From: Chara braunii
Taxonomy: Eukaryota > Streptophyta > Charophyceae > Charales > Characeae
NCBI GenBank assembly: GCA_003427395.1
Contig: BFEA01000459.1
Location: forward strand, 1,062,800 to 1,092,618
Reading direction: 5' to 3'
DNA length: 29,819 bases
Under the pieces are notes generated by a model that worked only from the letters and a program-made list of their open reading frames with translations, was not told where the DNA came from and did no database searches. The translations under genes and the position numbers were made by a program. This document shows, piece after piece, positions 8,879 to 19,155 of this stretch; position 1 is the stretch's first letter; every line of letters begins with the position of its first letter.

Positions 8879-10285
8879 GAAGTTCGGATGCCGGCGGACT
8901 AGCCAAGACGCGACACACAAAAACACAATTTGTGGCGTGTAGTAAATACAACAGTCTCCAAGCGGAGGAGCGTTGCCGTGGAGCGAAGGGTGAAGACGTC
9001 CTCCGGACGTCATCGCCTGCACAGCGCCAGGAAATGTTCTGAACAGATAATAGCTCTCCGCGCGCCCTTGTCGACCACACGTAAGGGGCAGAATAGCGAT
9101 AGTGTTCGAATGGAGAACCCCTGTGCAAAGTCCGGACACCGGCGAATTTTTGTCGACTAATAAGTGCGCTGCACGGCAGGATGCCCTGACACGAAGAAGG
9201 GTCCATTCGGGGAGTTCCCGCCGGCATATTGTTCGGCGCCATATTTCTTAACAGAAGACGAGGGGGGACCGGCAACATCAAAGAACGATCTGGCTAAGAC
9301 ATTGACGAAGTGCGGATACAGGCGGACTTCGGTATATGCTCAGGATGTGTGGACGCATAGAAGGGACGGGGGAGAAGTGGTCGGTGGCACGTTCTTGAAG
9401 AAATATGCCCAACATCCGTAATCAGAAGACGCCGGGGCTCAAGGACCTCGCATCGAAATGGAAGGAACGACGACGTCGTGGTACAAACAGAGGAAGTTCG
9501 GATGCTGGCGAACTTTAGAAATCGCCCATGACAACCGAGAGGCTCGCAAGGAGTGCGGACCACTCGAGCAAGGAGCACCTATACACTCAATTGCGATTCA
9601 GCATCCCGAAAGACTACCACACAATTGATAACCTGCGGGATCCAGCGGGGGGCAAGGGGGGGGGGGGGCTCTGTTTGGGGAGTGCGAAACTGTGCTCGAA
9701 ACAGACCCGGATACCACACAATTGATACCTTAATAGTGCGTTTGGCAGTCCGCATAGATTACCGCCGACTGTTCGGCACACCTTGAAGGTGGTCGGGAAG
9801 CCGCTGGGCAGCGCGAGGCCTGCTCCGCTGAGGAGACCGGATTTTCCGAAGTCCGGATCTTGGCAGACTTCAAGCATTGTCCTACACAACGGGAGCCGCA
9901 GCTATCGAGGCCCGCCTTCCAAACAGCACACGTGTGTGGACCGAAGAAGTCCGCCTGCATCCGAACTACGAAGCCTGCCCTGATCCCGCTGTGTTGCTAA
10001 ACTAGTCGCGGCAGTTGAAAACCGAACCGGAACGATTGCGTAGATAATGACAGTCACGTGTTGTCGGCGGTGTCGGCAGTTTTGGCATCAGACCCTCACG
10101 TGTTGTCGATCTGGGGCAAGTGCAGCTGTCCACCGGCACCCTCGCATTGCACCATCCAGTCTACAACAGCAGTGCGCGGACACGGTATAACAACCCAACG
10201 ATGACGAAGGTCGTCATTTCAGCTCGGGTACGACGGGCCACGCAAGTGACTATCGGAAGGCGAAGTTTGCCGGGATCCGAACTTT
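8879..10285. repeat. Dispersed 24-base palindromes, 8.9-10.3 kb (seven copies)
   Basis: Copies lie at 8879-8900, 9127-9148, 9307-9330, 9493-9515, 9848-9871, 9946-9969 (opposite orientation) and about 10262-10285 (degenerate, opposite orientation). Those at 9307 and 9848 keep both arms. The intervening DNA to 10580 shows no gene. It includes a G-rich run at about 9648-9668 flanked by a 16-base direct repeat TACCACACAATTGATA at 9615-9630 and 9712-9727. Confidence 0.75.
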
Positions 10286-10581
10286 AGCGGGGCTCGATTT
10301 GGAAAGGGACGGCGTCAGAGACATGCGACCCGTGAGTCGGTGGTTGTTGTACTGAACCGAGACCACGAATTTTCACGACGAGTGCGCTGCATATCGTCAA
10401 CTAGCAACTGCAGCCTCTCACAGCTGTCATCACTACTTCACATCTGCGATTTTCGGCAGCGCACAAGCGTCTCACACTTTTTCGCTTAAACTCAGGGTCT
10501 AATTACCCGTCCAGACCCGGTGACATTCGGGGGTCCCCGTGGACGTGGACTGGAACCGAAACCATACAACGCATTCATTGA

Positions 10582-11327
10582 TCATCTGTAGACGCGGATC
10601 TGCGGTTCGTCGACTGATGCGCTCCTAGAAAAGACGGACATGTATTTCATCCTGACGAAAACTCCCGGTCGTGCTAAGGAATTCCCTATAAAGTCCCGTA
10701 TGTCAGACACTTTGTCTTCCACCTCATGCCGCAAAGAAAAGTTTTGGACCTGCCCTGCGATCGCCAAATCGGGCCACCGATCCACATGTTCAGGCCCTCG
10801 CGCCGGCACAAATTTGCACCTCTCGATTACCACCCCGTTGTGTAACACAAGCACAACTGCATCGACGAGTTTCCTACTCTTATTCGAGGTGGCGACACAT
10901 AGAACCCTGGCGAAATCGGATCCGGACACAGTCAGCCGCACAAAACAGTATGACACAGCTTGTGGAGAATTCCTGGGGCAACGGAGCGGGTACTGCTCCA
11001 GGAGCGGGCAGTGACGGGCGCAGTCCAGCAACTCTTGTTTTCGCGAGCCTCCCCAAGTTCGTGGCGACGACCTGACGTAGTGGCACTCGAGGCGGCTGAA
11101 ATGGCGGCTAATGCTGGTCAGTGCTCTGCACATACGGTTAAGGAACTTGTGGCCAAGGACAGCGTCTGGCATCGGGATGAGGTTCCCGAACTCCAACAAG
11201 TTGGCGAACTTGTACTGGCTTGCCCAAGGGCAGCGCCTCTCCATCGCGGCCCAATTCCCATCGCACGAACATGCTCGTCCATGCACGGGACAACGGTCAT
11301 CCAGGGGTCCTCATCGAAGTCCTCTGC
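10582..11327 (-). pseudogene. Unknown-family protein, copy 1 (paralogue of 23747-24606)
   Basis: The minus-strand frame ending at TGA 10582-10584 aligns along its length with the plus-strand gene at 23941-24606. Shared blocks include KQELLDCA, YPLR, VSYC(F/C)(V/I)RL, GSDF-RVLCVA-SN, LVD-VVLV and SLA-FVRMKY-SVFSR. An upstream piece, DEDPWMTVVPCMDE near 11281-11327, matches DPWMTIVPFFDK of the other copy but lies in a different phase (the frame stopping at 11118), so a frameshift or short intron separates the parts. Farther upstream is a 30-base tandem duplication (TCCGTGGTGTCGAGAA at 11429 and 11459). I do not recognise the family. Its shared Cys and hydrophobic positions suggest a folded domain rather than low complexity. 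Confidence 0.65.
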
Positions 11328-11662
11328 GGTCGCTCCATGGATCGTAGTTACACCGTTAAAATACCGCACGGATCTCACAGAAGGAGGAAACGGTTCCACC
11401 AATCGAACGTGCATCTCGGGACTCATGGTCCGTGGTGTCGAGAACATCGAATCCATTATCCGTGGTGTCGAGAAGGTCACCTCCATTACGCACCCTACAT
11501 ACCACGCGCACATACCAGACGATACACACATGGCCACGGCCACACGTAGACGTCAAGTCCCGAACTGAAAATTCACAAGGTTCCACATGCCTGCACGCGC
11601 TGCCCACGCACAGGGTAAGCAGGCGGAGTGCGAATGCACAACAAGGAAACACCCCGATCATT

Positions 11663-12157
11663 GAAGTTCGGATGCCAGCGGACTTCTCTAGTCGACCAAC
11701 GACGCAGGAGCGAGCACTTCGGCTGCATAGTGCTTTTCCTGAGAAGTCCGCCCGCATCCGAACTTCGGTGACCTCCCTATTCCGCATCCGAACGTTGTCG
11801 ATTGCCCTGCTCTTCTCCCAAGCATAAAACACGCGAAGTTGAAGTTCGGATTCGGGCGAACTTCGTCGCTAAGCACCCGCAGCCAGTGCTTGAGCATTGG
11901 ATAGAGAGCACGACAGTTATTGAAGTTCGGATCAGGGCGGGCTTCATCAGTAAGCACCCACAGCCGGTGCTCAAGCATTGAAAACAGTGCAGGCCAACCA
12001 ATGAAGATTGGATGCAGGCAGACTTCTCCAGTTGCCTCCGCTGGCGGGGCCCGAACATTGGACGAAGGGTAAGCCGAACGCGAAAGTTCGGATGCGGGCG
12101 GACTTCTTCGGTCGTCCGCCTCAGAGAAAATGTGAAGTTCGGATTCCAGCGAACTTC
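11663..12157. repeat. Dense cluster of the 24-base palindrome (seven copies in 0.5 kb)
   Basis: Copies at 11663-11686, 11743-11766 (opposite orientation), 11841-11864, 11922-11945, 12003-12026, 12083-12106 and 12134-12157 keep both arms nearly intact, spaced about 50-100 bases. Two copies sit in a partly duplicated context ('AAGCACCC(G/A)CAGCC(A/G)GTGCT' near 11871 and 11952). No gene is supported between 11560 and 12200. Confidence 0.85.
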
Positions 12158-12196
12158 TTCTTCCACCCGTCCTGTGCTGGTCGTGGAGTACCCAGG

Positions 12197-12306
12197 TTCC
12201 ATGTCGAACTAGGTTCGTTTGATTTCGAACAAGGTTCGATGTCGACCACAGTTGGTTCAATATGCAACAAGGCTCAGTGTCGAACAAGGTTCAGTGCCGA
12301 ACAAAA
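12197..12306. repeat. Imperfect ~17-base tandem repeat
   Basis: The motif TGTCGAACAAGGTTCAG recurs with variation about five times, the last two copies nearly identical (from about 12276). It lies just downstream of the palindrome cluster; no gene is visible here. Confidence 0.6.
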
Positions 12307-12521
12307 GTACATCTACAAAGAGACCGATGAGGATTCGACATGGATGCGCGGTCGTGTTTTGGATGACCGCTTGTTTTCGATGTCGAGTGCCGTGGTTACC
12401 GGTGATGTGGTGGCGTGTATGTGCACACACTAAGGGACAAACACACACGAAGAAGAGACAATCTGTTTGCTTCTTTTAGCGCTACGTTGTTGCCGTCGGT
12501 TGGTGGGTTTTGTACGACTAT

Positions 12522-12884
12522 TCTCGTTTGGTCAAAAAGTCGCGGATGGTGATGATGCGAAACTGGTTGTGTGTGCCGCTTCGCTCACGTTTAGATCTAT
12601 CGGACGATTGTCGAGCTCACCGTTCCCGATAACGAACTTGCTCGACGAGTGCATGCCCCTTCCCTCACGTATAGATCTGAGATGATGACCGACCATCCAC
12701 TACTCAGGCTATCTATACATGCACGTGTGGTTGATGCAAGCGCAAACGAAGCGGCATGCGCCCGTCGAGCAAGTTCATTATCAGGAAAGGTGAGCTCGTC
12801 AATCGACCGATAAATCGCCTACTTGTCACCCACAACCGATTTCCGCATCATCACCATTCGAGGGTTCTCGACCAAACAAGTCAT
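12522..12884. repeat. Foldback element with ~130-base inverted arms
   Basis: The left arm (12522-12657) and right arm (12753-12884) are imperfect reverse complements over nearly their whole length. Matching blocks include GGTGATGATGCG against CGCATCATCACC-like sequence, CGAGCTCACC against GGTGAGCTCG, and GAACTTGCTCGACG against CGTCGAGCAAGTTC. The spacer is about 95 bases with no coding capacity. This layout fits a foldback or MITE-like element; I did not identify target-site duplications. Confidence 0.7.
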
Positions 12885-12917
12885 GCCCCATACCAAACGT
12901 GAATAGCCGCGCGCATT

Positions 12918-12997
12918 CAATCCACCGAACAACGCGCCCTGATCTGCTCGTTAATCGGTCGATTGTTCAGTGGAAGGGTGCGTTGTTCGGTGGATTG
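12918..12997. repeat. 23-base near-perfect inverted repeat
   Basis: CAATCCACCGAACAACGC at 12918 is mirrored by GCGTTGTTCGGTGGATTG ending at 12997, with about 34 bases between the arms. It lies just outside the larger foldback and may belong to the same repeat complex. The stretch 13000-13360 shows no gene. Confidence 0.75.
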
Positions 12998-13367
12998 ATT
13001 GCTTGTATGAGTCGACTGTTCATCATGTTGGACCCTATCGACTAAACGGACAACCGCTTGCGTGATACTCGCGGCCGGTGTAGTGCCGTGAAGCGAGCGA
13101 GGGTGGCTCGTTCAATCCACCGGTTGCATGGGATGGTTGGCCATGGATTCCATCAACGATTCCCTAGAGAAACCGCGTGGGTTCATGTCTGTCTGCCCAG
13201 ACATGATTTGAGACATCTACATACGCTCACACGATTCCATACATTACAGGAACCAAAAAATAAACACATACAGACGACGCGACTTCTGGCACAAGCGAGC
13301 AAGCATACATGCACACACAAGGAATCAAATGCAGAAGACCGCTCGAACATGCGCAGATCAGGCAAAC

Positions 13368-13616
13368 ACACACAACGAATCCCACTTACACGAATCCCTC
13401 TACAACGAATCCGTCTTACACGAAACGTTTCGAGTTTTCACAAACGATACGTTTTCATACATACATACACGAAATGTTTACATTCACACAAAACGGATCG
13501 ACTCCCAAACATTCATACAAAACGTGCGCAGTCGCACATACGAATCCCTCTACAACGATTCCCTCTTACACGAAACCCTGTACAACGAATCCACCTTACA
13601 CGAATCCCTTTTCACG
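13368..13616. repeat. Minisatellite of ACACGAATCC / ACAACGAATCC units
   Basis: Short units of 12-14 bases, alternately TTACACGAATCCCTC and TACAACGAATCC, occur in two blocks (about 13368-13430 and 13535-13616), separated by related A/C-rich sequence. The open frames across it are repeat-driven and their residues follow the unit, so no gene is called. Confidence 0.65.
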
Positions 13617-13728
13617 ATGAAGATGTCGATACACACACGGATCGTCTGCACACACGAAACGTGTACTCACCCCGATGAAGATGTCGTCTGGAGAATGGAT
13701 CGTTCCCACGGAAATCGTGATTACGTTC

Positions 13729-13889
13729 GCGACTTCGCGTGGGTTCGCTGTTCAAACGGCGGTGGACAAAGCGCGGAAGATGACGCGGGGCTGCGGATAA
13801 AGCGGGGCTGCACAGAAGCGGCGAGGGAGGTGATCACCGTGGCGTTGGCGAGCTCGCGTGGGTTCGCTGTTCAAACAGCGGAGGACAAG
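13729..13889. repeat. Direct duplication with 119-base period
   Basis: GCGTGGGTTCGCTGTTCAAA occurs near 13737 and 13856, each followed by C(A/G)GCGG(A/T)GGACAA. The copies lie immediately upstream of the 26-base minisatellite in a GC-rich region. No gene recognised. Confidence 0.7.
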
Positions 13890-13930
13890 GTGCAACGCTG
13901 AAGAACGCGATGGCGCCAATCGCCGTGCCG

Positions 13931-14050
13931 CAGCGCTGGGGATGGACGACGTGGCGCTGCGCTGGGGATGGACGACGTGGCGCTGCACTGGGGATGGACG
14001 ACGTGGCGCTGCGCTGGGGATGGACGACGCGGCGCAGCGCTGGGGATGGT
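13931..14050. repeat. 26-base GC-rich minisatellite
   Basis: CTGGGGATGGACGACGTGGC plus GCTGCG repeats with starts at 13936, 13962, 13988, 14014 and 14040, almost without divergence. Because 26 is not a multiple of three, successive copies shift frame, so the long overlapping frames on both strands here are artefacts. Low divergence suggests recent expansion. Confidence 0.85.
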
Positions 14051-14790
14051 GTTCGTGAGAGCGGGAGTGCAGGTGCGCAGTCCGACAGCATCTCCCCAAA
14101 GACATGCGAGTGTGCGAAATGAACACTGGGGGGGCGGTTTCGATTTTCAGGCGCGCGACGGGCCTTCCGCGCGGAAGGAAAGGCCTTTTTGGAAATCGAA
14201 ATCGTGGCACCTGGTGGGGGGCGGGAACTTTTCACCCATTCGACCTGGAGGAAAAAGCGCGGGAGTCCGAGCACCGTTGGATTTGTCCAACCAACGACCA
14301 CGGTCCGTGAGCGCGGGGGGCCTTCATGCGTCACGACGCGTGTGAGGGACGTTGGTGACAATCGGAAGCAAGCCTTTCCGGACGACACCAGGCAAGGGGG
14401 GGGGGGGTCGGAGGGGTGGCATTTTCGTTGACGGGCAGGAGGACCATTGGACGACAGTGAAAGCCCTAGGCGAGCCGTCCGATTTGCGCATCGCAAGGCC
14501 ATTTCGCGGCGGGGTGGGAGGGTACCGTGACGTGGAACGTCACACCGGAGACCGACGAGGAGGCAGTTGCGCGAAAGCTCCCGCGCAAGTGGACAACCCG
14601 GTTCACCGTCCCATTCCCTGCATTCAGTCCTGCTTGATGACAGCTCCGCTGCGCTGCGCCATCGTCGTTATTCACCCCAAGCTGCGCCGCGCCGGCCCCG
14701 TCCTCGGCGAACGATCTCCAAGGTACGTCGGCTTGCGTTCGGCGGCAACGTGGCGTCCGCAAACCATCCCGCCCCTCCACTCCCTGAGTG
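14051..14790. other. GC-rich stretch, no supported gene
   Basis: Several long overlapping frames exist on both strands, as expected from high GC, but none has recognisable motifs. A G-run lies at about 14397-14409. Confidence 0.45.
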
Positions 14791-14805
14791 TGGCAAAGAA
14801 GAGAC

Positions 14806-14848
14806 GGAGAGAGAGACAGAGAGAGAGCGAATGGGAGACAAAGAGCGC

Positions 14849-14931
<83 letters not shown>

Positions 14932-15316
14932 NNNNNNNNNNNNNNNNNNNNNNNNNNNNNNNNNNNNNNNNNNNNNNNNNNNNNNNNNNNNNNNNNNNNN
15001 NNNNNNNNNNNNNNNNNNNNNNNNNNNNNNNNNNNNNNNNNNNNNNNNNNNNNNNNNNNNNNNNNNNNNNNNNNNNNNNNNNNNNNNNNNNNNNNNNNNN
15101 NNNNNNNNNNNNNNNNNNNNNNNNNNNNNNNNNNNNNNNNNNNNNNNNNNNNNNNNNNNNNNNNNNNNNNNNNNNNNNNNNNNNNNNNNNNNNNNNNNNN
15201 NNNNNNNNNNNNNNNNNNNNNNNNNNNNNNNNNNNNNNNNNNNNNNNNNNNNNNNNNNNNNNNNNNNNNNNNNNNNNNNNNNNNNNNNNNNNNNNNNNNN
15301 NNNNNNNNNNNNNNNN

Positions 15317-15408
<92 letters not shown>

Positions 15409-15410
15409 GA
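14806..15410. repeat. (GA)n microsatellite containing an assembly gap
   Basis: Imperfect then perfect GA dinucleotides run from about 14806 to 14931 and resume from 15317 to about 15398. N bases fill 14932-15316 (385 positions), so the repeat's true length is unknown. The apparent 300-residue proteins of alternating Arg-Glu or Leu-Ser across it are artefacts of the repeat. Confidence 0.95.
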
Positions 15411-15878
15411 GTCTCTCTTTTGGAGTCTCTCTTTTGTGGTGTGTCGATTTGCCACTTCGCTTGTAGCTTTCGGCATGACGGCGGGCCGGTCTGTTGCCAC
15501 GTGTCATGTGATCTTCCGCCCATCCAACACGCTGCGAAGGGGTGAACAATCCTACATCCACAACATGTTCCTGTCATTATGGCCTGTGCCATTATGGAAA
15601 CCAACACGCCGTGTTTCCTCGCCTTTGTCTGTTTTCCCAGCGGCACTGTTCGCCACGCGCCAAAAACTCGAACTTTTTCCACGAACAAAATTCACAGTGC
15701 ATTAGGGTTCGAGCAGAATCGCACAGAAGTCAACTCCTCGATTGGCCGTCTGCAGGCAAAGCAACCTTGCCGTCATGGGCTTGCTCTGATCATAAAAAAC
15801 AATCAGATGCTTCGTCAAAACCAGAGCGACCGCACACGTTTCGTAATGGACAGTCGTATCGACCGGAGTGCACAACCG
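15411..15878. other. No recognisable gene
   Basis: Mixed-composition DNA between the GA repeat and the inverted-repeat cluster. Short frames only; no motif or palindrome copy noted. Confidence 0.45.
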
Positions 15879-16400
15879 TAGCCGATGCGGGACGAGGTTC
15901 TCACTGCACTATGCCACGTGGACTTATGGAGGTTCTCCTCCAGCCGCGTTGAGTGCTCCACGGTCCTCGTGGCGCCACTGCGCGAACCTCGTTCTGCATC
16001 GACGACATTGCACGGTATCGCGCGCGACAAACTACCAAACACTTGGTCGATGTGAACGCAAGAAGAAGGCGAGAAAAGTTGCCGCAGTTGTGCAATGTTG
16101 TCATTGCTGAACGAGGTATGCCCCGTTGTCTGGCACGTGGACTGACACGTGGATCGCAGAGCACTCAACTCTGCTGGAGGAGAACCTCCATCAGTCCAGT
16201 TGGCAGATTGCGGTGAGAACCCCGTCCCGGATCGATTGCAGTTGTGCACTGCGGTCGATAGAAATGTCGTCGATGCGGAACGAGGTTCTCGTCGTTGTCT
16301 GGCACGTGGGCTGACAGACGTCCTCCTCCAAACACGATGAGTGCGCTGCGGTCCACGTGGCACCATGGAGCGAACCTCGTTCTGCAACGACGAAAGCTCG
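15879..16400. repeat. Nested inverted repeats built on a GAACGAGGTTCTC module
   Basis: The module GATGCGGRACGAGGTTCTC or its reverse complement occurs near 15887, 15986, 16107 (partial), 16275 and 16371, in alternating orientation. Inner sequence is shared too: GGAGGTTCTCCTCCAG at 15929 is inverted as CTGGAGGAGAACCTCC at about 16173. GCACGTGG- and CCACGTGGCRCC-like pieces flank the copies. The pattern suggests several foldback units inserted into, or copied from, one another. No gene is supported. Confidence 0.6.
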
Positions 16401-16523
16401 CAATTGGTCCAGCAGTCTGGTCGTTGTTGACGCGTCTGAGCCTTTGACGAGCGAAGTCAAAGGAGGCATGTGACGTGGCCCGTCGGGATCCAATCTTGCA
16501 CACGTTCCTTCTAGCAAGTACAC

Positions 16524-17206
16524 GAAGTTCGGATGCCGTCGGACTAGCACGGCGGCGATCCACAAGTGCAGCTCGAGATCGTGAACATGAAGTTCGGATC
16601 CCGACAGTCTCGCGCTTTGCCAACCAATCAGGAACGCGCACAATATGCACACGGCTCCACAATTGTCCGGACCAAGACACAACTCTCGTGCCGCTACGGT
16701 TGCGGGCAGTTTGCGGGTTGCAACCTGAACGGTGCCGGAATGACTGCTCGCTTTTTTGGACAAGCGGCCAGGCTAATTAGGCATGGCCCTGGTTCGACAA
16801 AGTTCGGATATCAGCGGACATCAAGAAATTTGCATCGCCCGTCCCGTCGTCTGCCAAGCCACCCATGGTGCCGTGACTGATCGGTTTTCGGACAAGCGGA
16901 TCAACTCGGCTATATTTGTCGAAAGACCTCGATTCATGAAGTTCGGATCACGGCGTACTTCGCGTAGTGTGCGCCGTCAAATCGCTCGAATCGGAATACC
17001 TCGATTCATGACCAACGAATGTGTTGTCATTGCCAACAATGTTTGTGACCAGCCTTGCCTGTTTGACTTAGCCGTCGTTGCCGAGAACTCTGATTTCACG
17101 AAGTTCGGATCCCGACGGACTTCACGTAATGTGTGCCATGAAATCGCTCGGCTTGGAAGACCGTAGCTGCTCCAGCACCCGCCAAATTCGGATCCCGACG
17201 AACTTA
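16524..17206. repeat. Dispersed 24-base palindromes, 16.5-17.2 kb (six copies)
   Basis: Copies lie at 16524-16545, 16589-16609, 16797-16820, 16938-16961, 17100-17123 and 17184-17206. Most here carry GGATCCCGACGG- or GGATATCAGCGG-like centres, a local subfamily. No coding sequence is supported between 16400 and 17100. Confidence 0.75.
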
Positions 17207-17598
17207 GAGTCTCCGCGTAAATCTGACCGTTGTTTTCGACAGCTTGGACTTCCCCGTCCGTAGTCAAAAGTGCTCGCCTTCTGAGTTGCCTTGGAAGGGG
17301 TTCATTGGGGTTGACGACGGTGTCACTGGCCAGGTCTATTTCCGGTATGCCGTGGATCTTCGTTCATCGCCGCCCCGAAATGCGGTGCGCCCTAGCATCG
17401 TGCCTGCTTCTGTGCAAACGCCAACCACCCGTTCCAATACCTGCAGCCGCGCGAAGACCTGCTACTCGCTACAGGCGAATCAACCAAGTTCGGATCCTGG
17501 CGGACTTTGAGAATCGGCACATATCCAACCGTCCTTCGCGTGACGCTGGAGCTTCGAGTGCGAGTTGATTGCGAGAGGACCGTGGGTGCGAGAAATCG

Positions 17599-17714
17599 TT
17601 CGAGTTCTGAAATGCCCTTCAAGGCGTTTATGGGGGTTGCCAAAAATAAGGGACACGACCGTTGTCACCGTCGACAACCCCCATAAACCCCTTCAAGGGC
17701 ATTTCAGAAGGCGA
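17599..17714. repeat. Long hairpin, unit 1
   Basis: The left arm (about 17599-17638, including TGAAATGCCCTTCAAGGCGT) is the reverse complement, with few mismatches, of the right arm (about 17675-17714, including ACCCCTTCAAGGGCATTTCA). The spacer is about 36 bases and holds AATAAGGGACACG. It could extrude as a cruciform or fold as RNA. Confidence 0.85.
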
Positions 17715-18269
17715 ACAATTTTTTGCACCCCCGATCTTTGTTGCCCCCCAACGCTTCTGACCGTCGCGGTGCGCGGAGTATTGTCGCAGACATGCTTCTG
17801 TTTTTGTGTGCTGTGTGGTTCGCGCTGTCGCACGTTGCCGTTCGAGGCGCACGAGTCGAGGGTCGCCTTGTCGATTGACCGAATCAATGTTTGGAAGGAT
17901 TGCAGGGGGGATCTTTCATCCATTTCTACATTTTTGTTCTGTGCGAAGTGGAGATGTCCAAGTTCGATAAGCTCTTGCACAAGTACGTTTGAATGAAACA
18001 CTGCACGAGCTCGCGTAGACGATGGTGAGAATCAGTGTTTATAGGGGTGAGTTTGGGGTCGCGCTGCGCCAAGTTGTGTGGTGGTGCATCCACCACCACC
18101 CTTTGTTCTGCGCGTGCTCTCGCTCAATGACAACAGAGCCTTCCTTCTGTGTGCCCGAAAAGAGCGTTCCTTGTGTGCACCCACTGGCGCGGCGCATATC
18201 CAACCGTCCTTTGCGTGACGCCTGAAGCTTCGAGTGCGAGTTGATTGCGAGAGGACTCATCCTCCAAGA

Positions 18270-18360
18270 GAAATTTCTCGCCTTTTGAAATGCGCTTCAA
18301 GGGGTTTATGGGGGTCGCCGAAAATAAGGGACACGGCCGTTGTCACCATCGGCAACCCCA
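18270..18360. repeat. Half hairpin in the partial unit
   Basis: The left arm and spacer are present (TTGAAATGCGCTTCAAGGGG and AATAAGGGACACGGCCG), but the right arm breaks off after GGCAACCCCA at 18360. Different unit sequence begins there, so a deletion endpoint lies in the palindrome. Confidence 0.75.
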
Positions 18361-19029
18361 ATGTGCGCCCAAACCGAGCGTTCGTTGTGTGCACCCACTG
18401 GCGCTCCCTTCCACTGACACCGGCCGCATGAAAACTGGTTTCTTGCTACTCCAGCACCTGCCAAATTCGGTTCCCGACGAACTTTGAGGCTCCGCGTAAA
18501 TCTGACTGTTTTTTCCCAACAGCTTGGACTTTGCTTCTGCCTCAAATCCCGGCGGACTTCACGTAATATGCGTCATCGAGTCGCTCGACTTGGAAGACCC
18601 TTGCTACTCCAGCGCCCCCCAAATTTGGATTCCGACGAACTTAGAGTCTCCGCGTAAATCTGACCGTTATTTTCGACAGCTTGGACTTCCCCGTCCGTCG
18701 TCAAAAGTGCTCGCATTCTAAGTTGCCCTGAAAGGGGTCCATTGGGGTGGACGTTGGTGTCACTGGCCGGGTCCATTTCCGGTGTACCGTGGATCTTCGT
18801 TCATCGTCGCCCCGAAATGCGGTGCGCCCGAGCATCGCTTGCTTCTGTGCAAACGACAACCCCCCGTTCCAATACCTGCAGTCGCGCGAAGAACTGTTTC
18901 TCGCTCCAGGCGAATCAACCAAGTTCCGATTCTGGCGGACTTTGAGAATAGTCGCATATCCAACCGTCCTTCGCGTGACGCCTGGAGCTTCGAATGCAAG
19001 TTGATTGCGAGAGGACTGTGGGTGCGAGA

Positions 19030-19155
19030 AATTGTTCGCCTTCCGAAATGCCCCTCAAGGGGTTTATGGGGGTTGCCGAAAATAAGGGACACAACCTTTG
19101 TCATCGTCGGCAACCCCCATAAACCCCTTCAAGGGCATTTCAGAAGGCGAATAAT
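19030..19155. repeat. Long hairpin, unit 2
   Basis: The best preserved of the set: arms of roughly 47 bases (about 19030-19076 and 19108-19155) around a 31-base spacer, with TTATGGGGGTTGCC mirrored by GGCAACCCCCATAA. Confidence 0.85.

Noticed and set aside
11663-12157. CRISPR-like array of regularly spaced palindromes
   Set aside because: Spacing varies, copies occur in both orientations and over 17 kb, sequence between copies is not spacer-like, there are no cas genes, and the DNA is eukaryotic.
13058-13901. Overlapping plus-strand frames of about 190-206 codons
   Set aside because: Their sequence follows the minisatellite units (Thr/Asn/Pro/Leu-rich) and changes with frame; no independent coding signal.
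14352-15705. Six or more frames of 300-400 codons spanning the N gap
   Set aside because: They are produced by the GA repeat (Arg-Glu or Leu-Ser alternation) and translated Ns, with GC-rich flanks; no protein motif.
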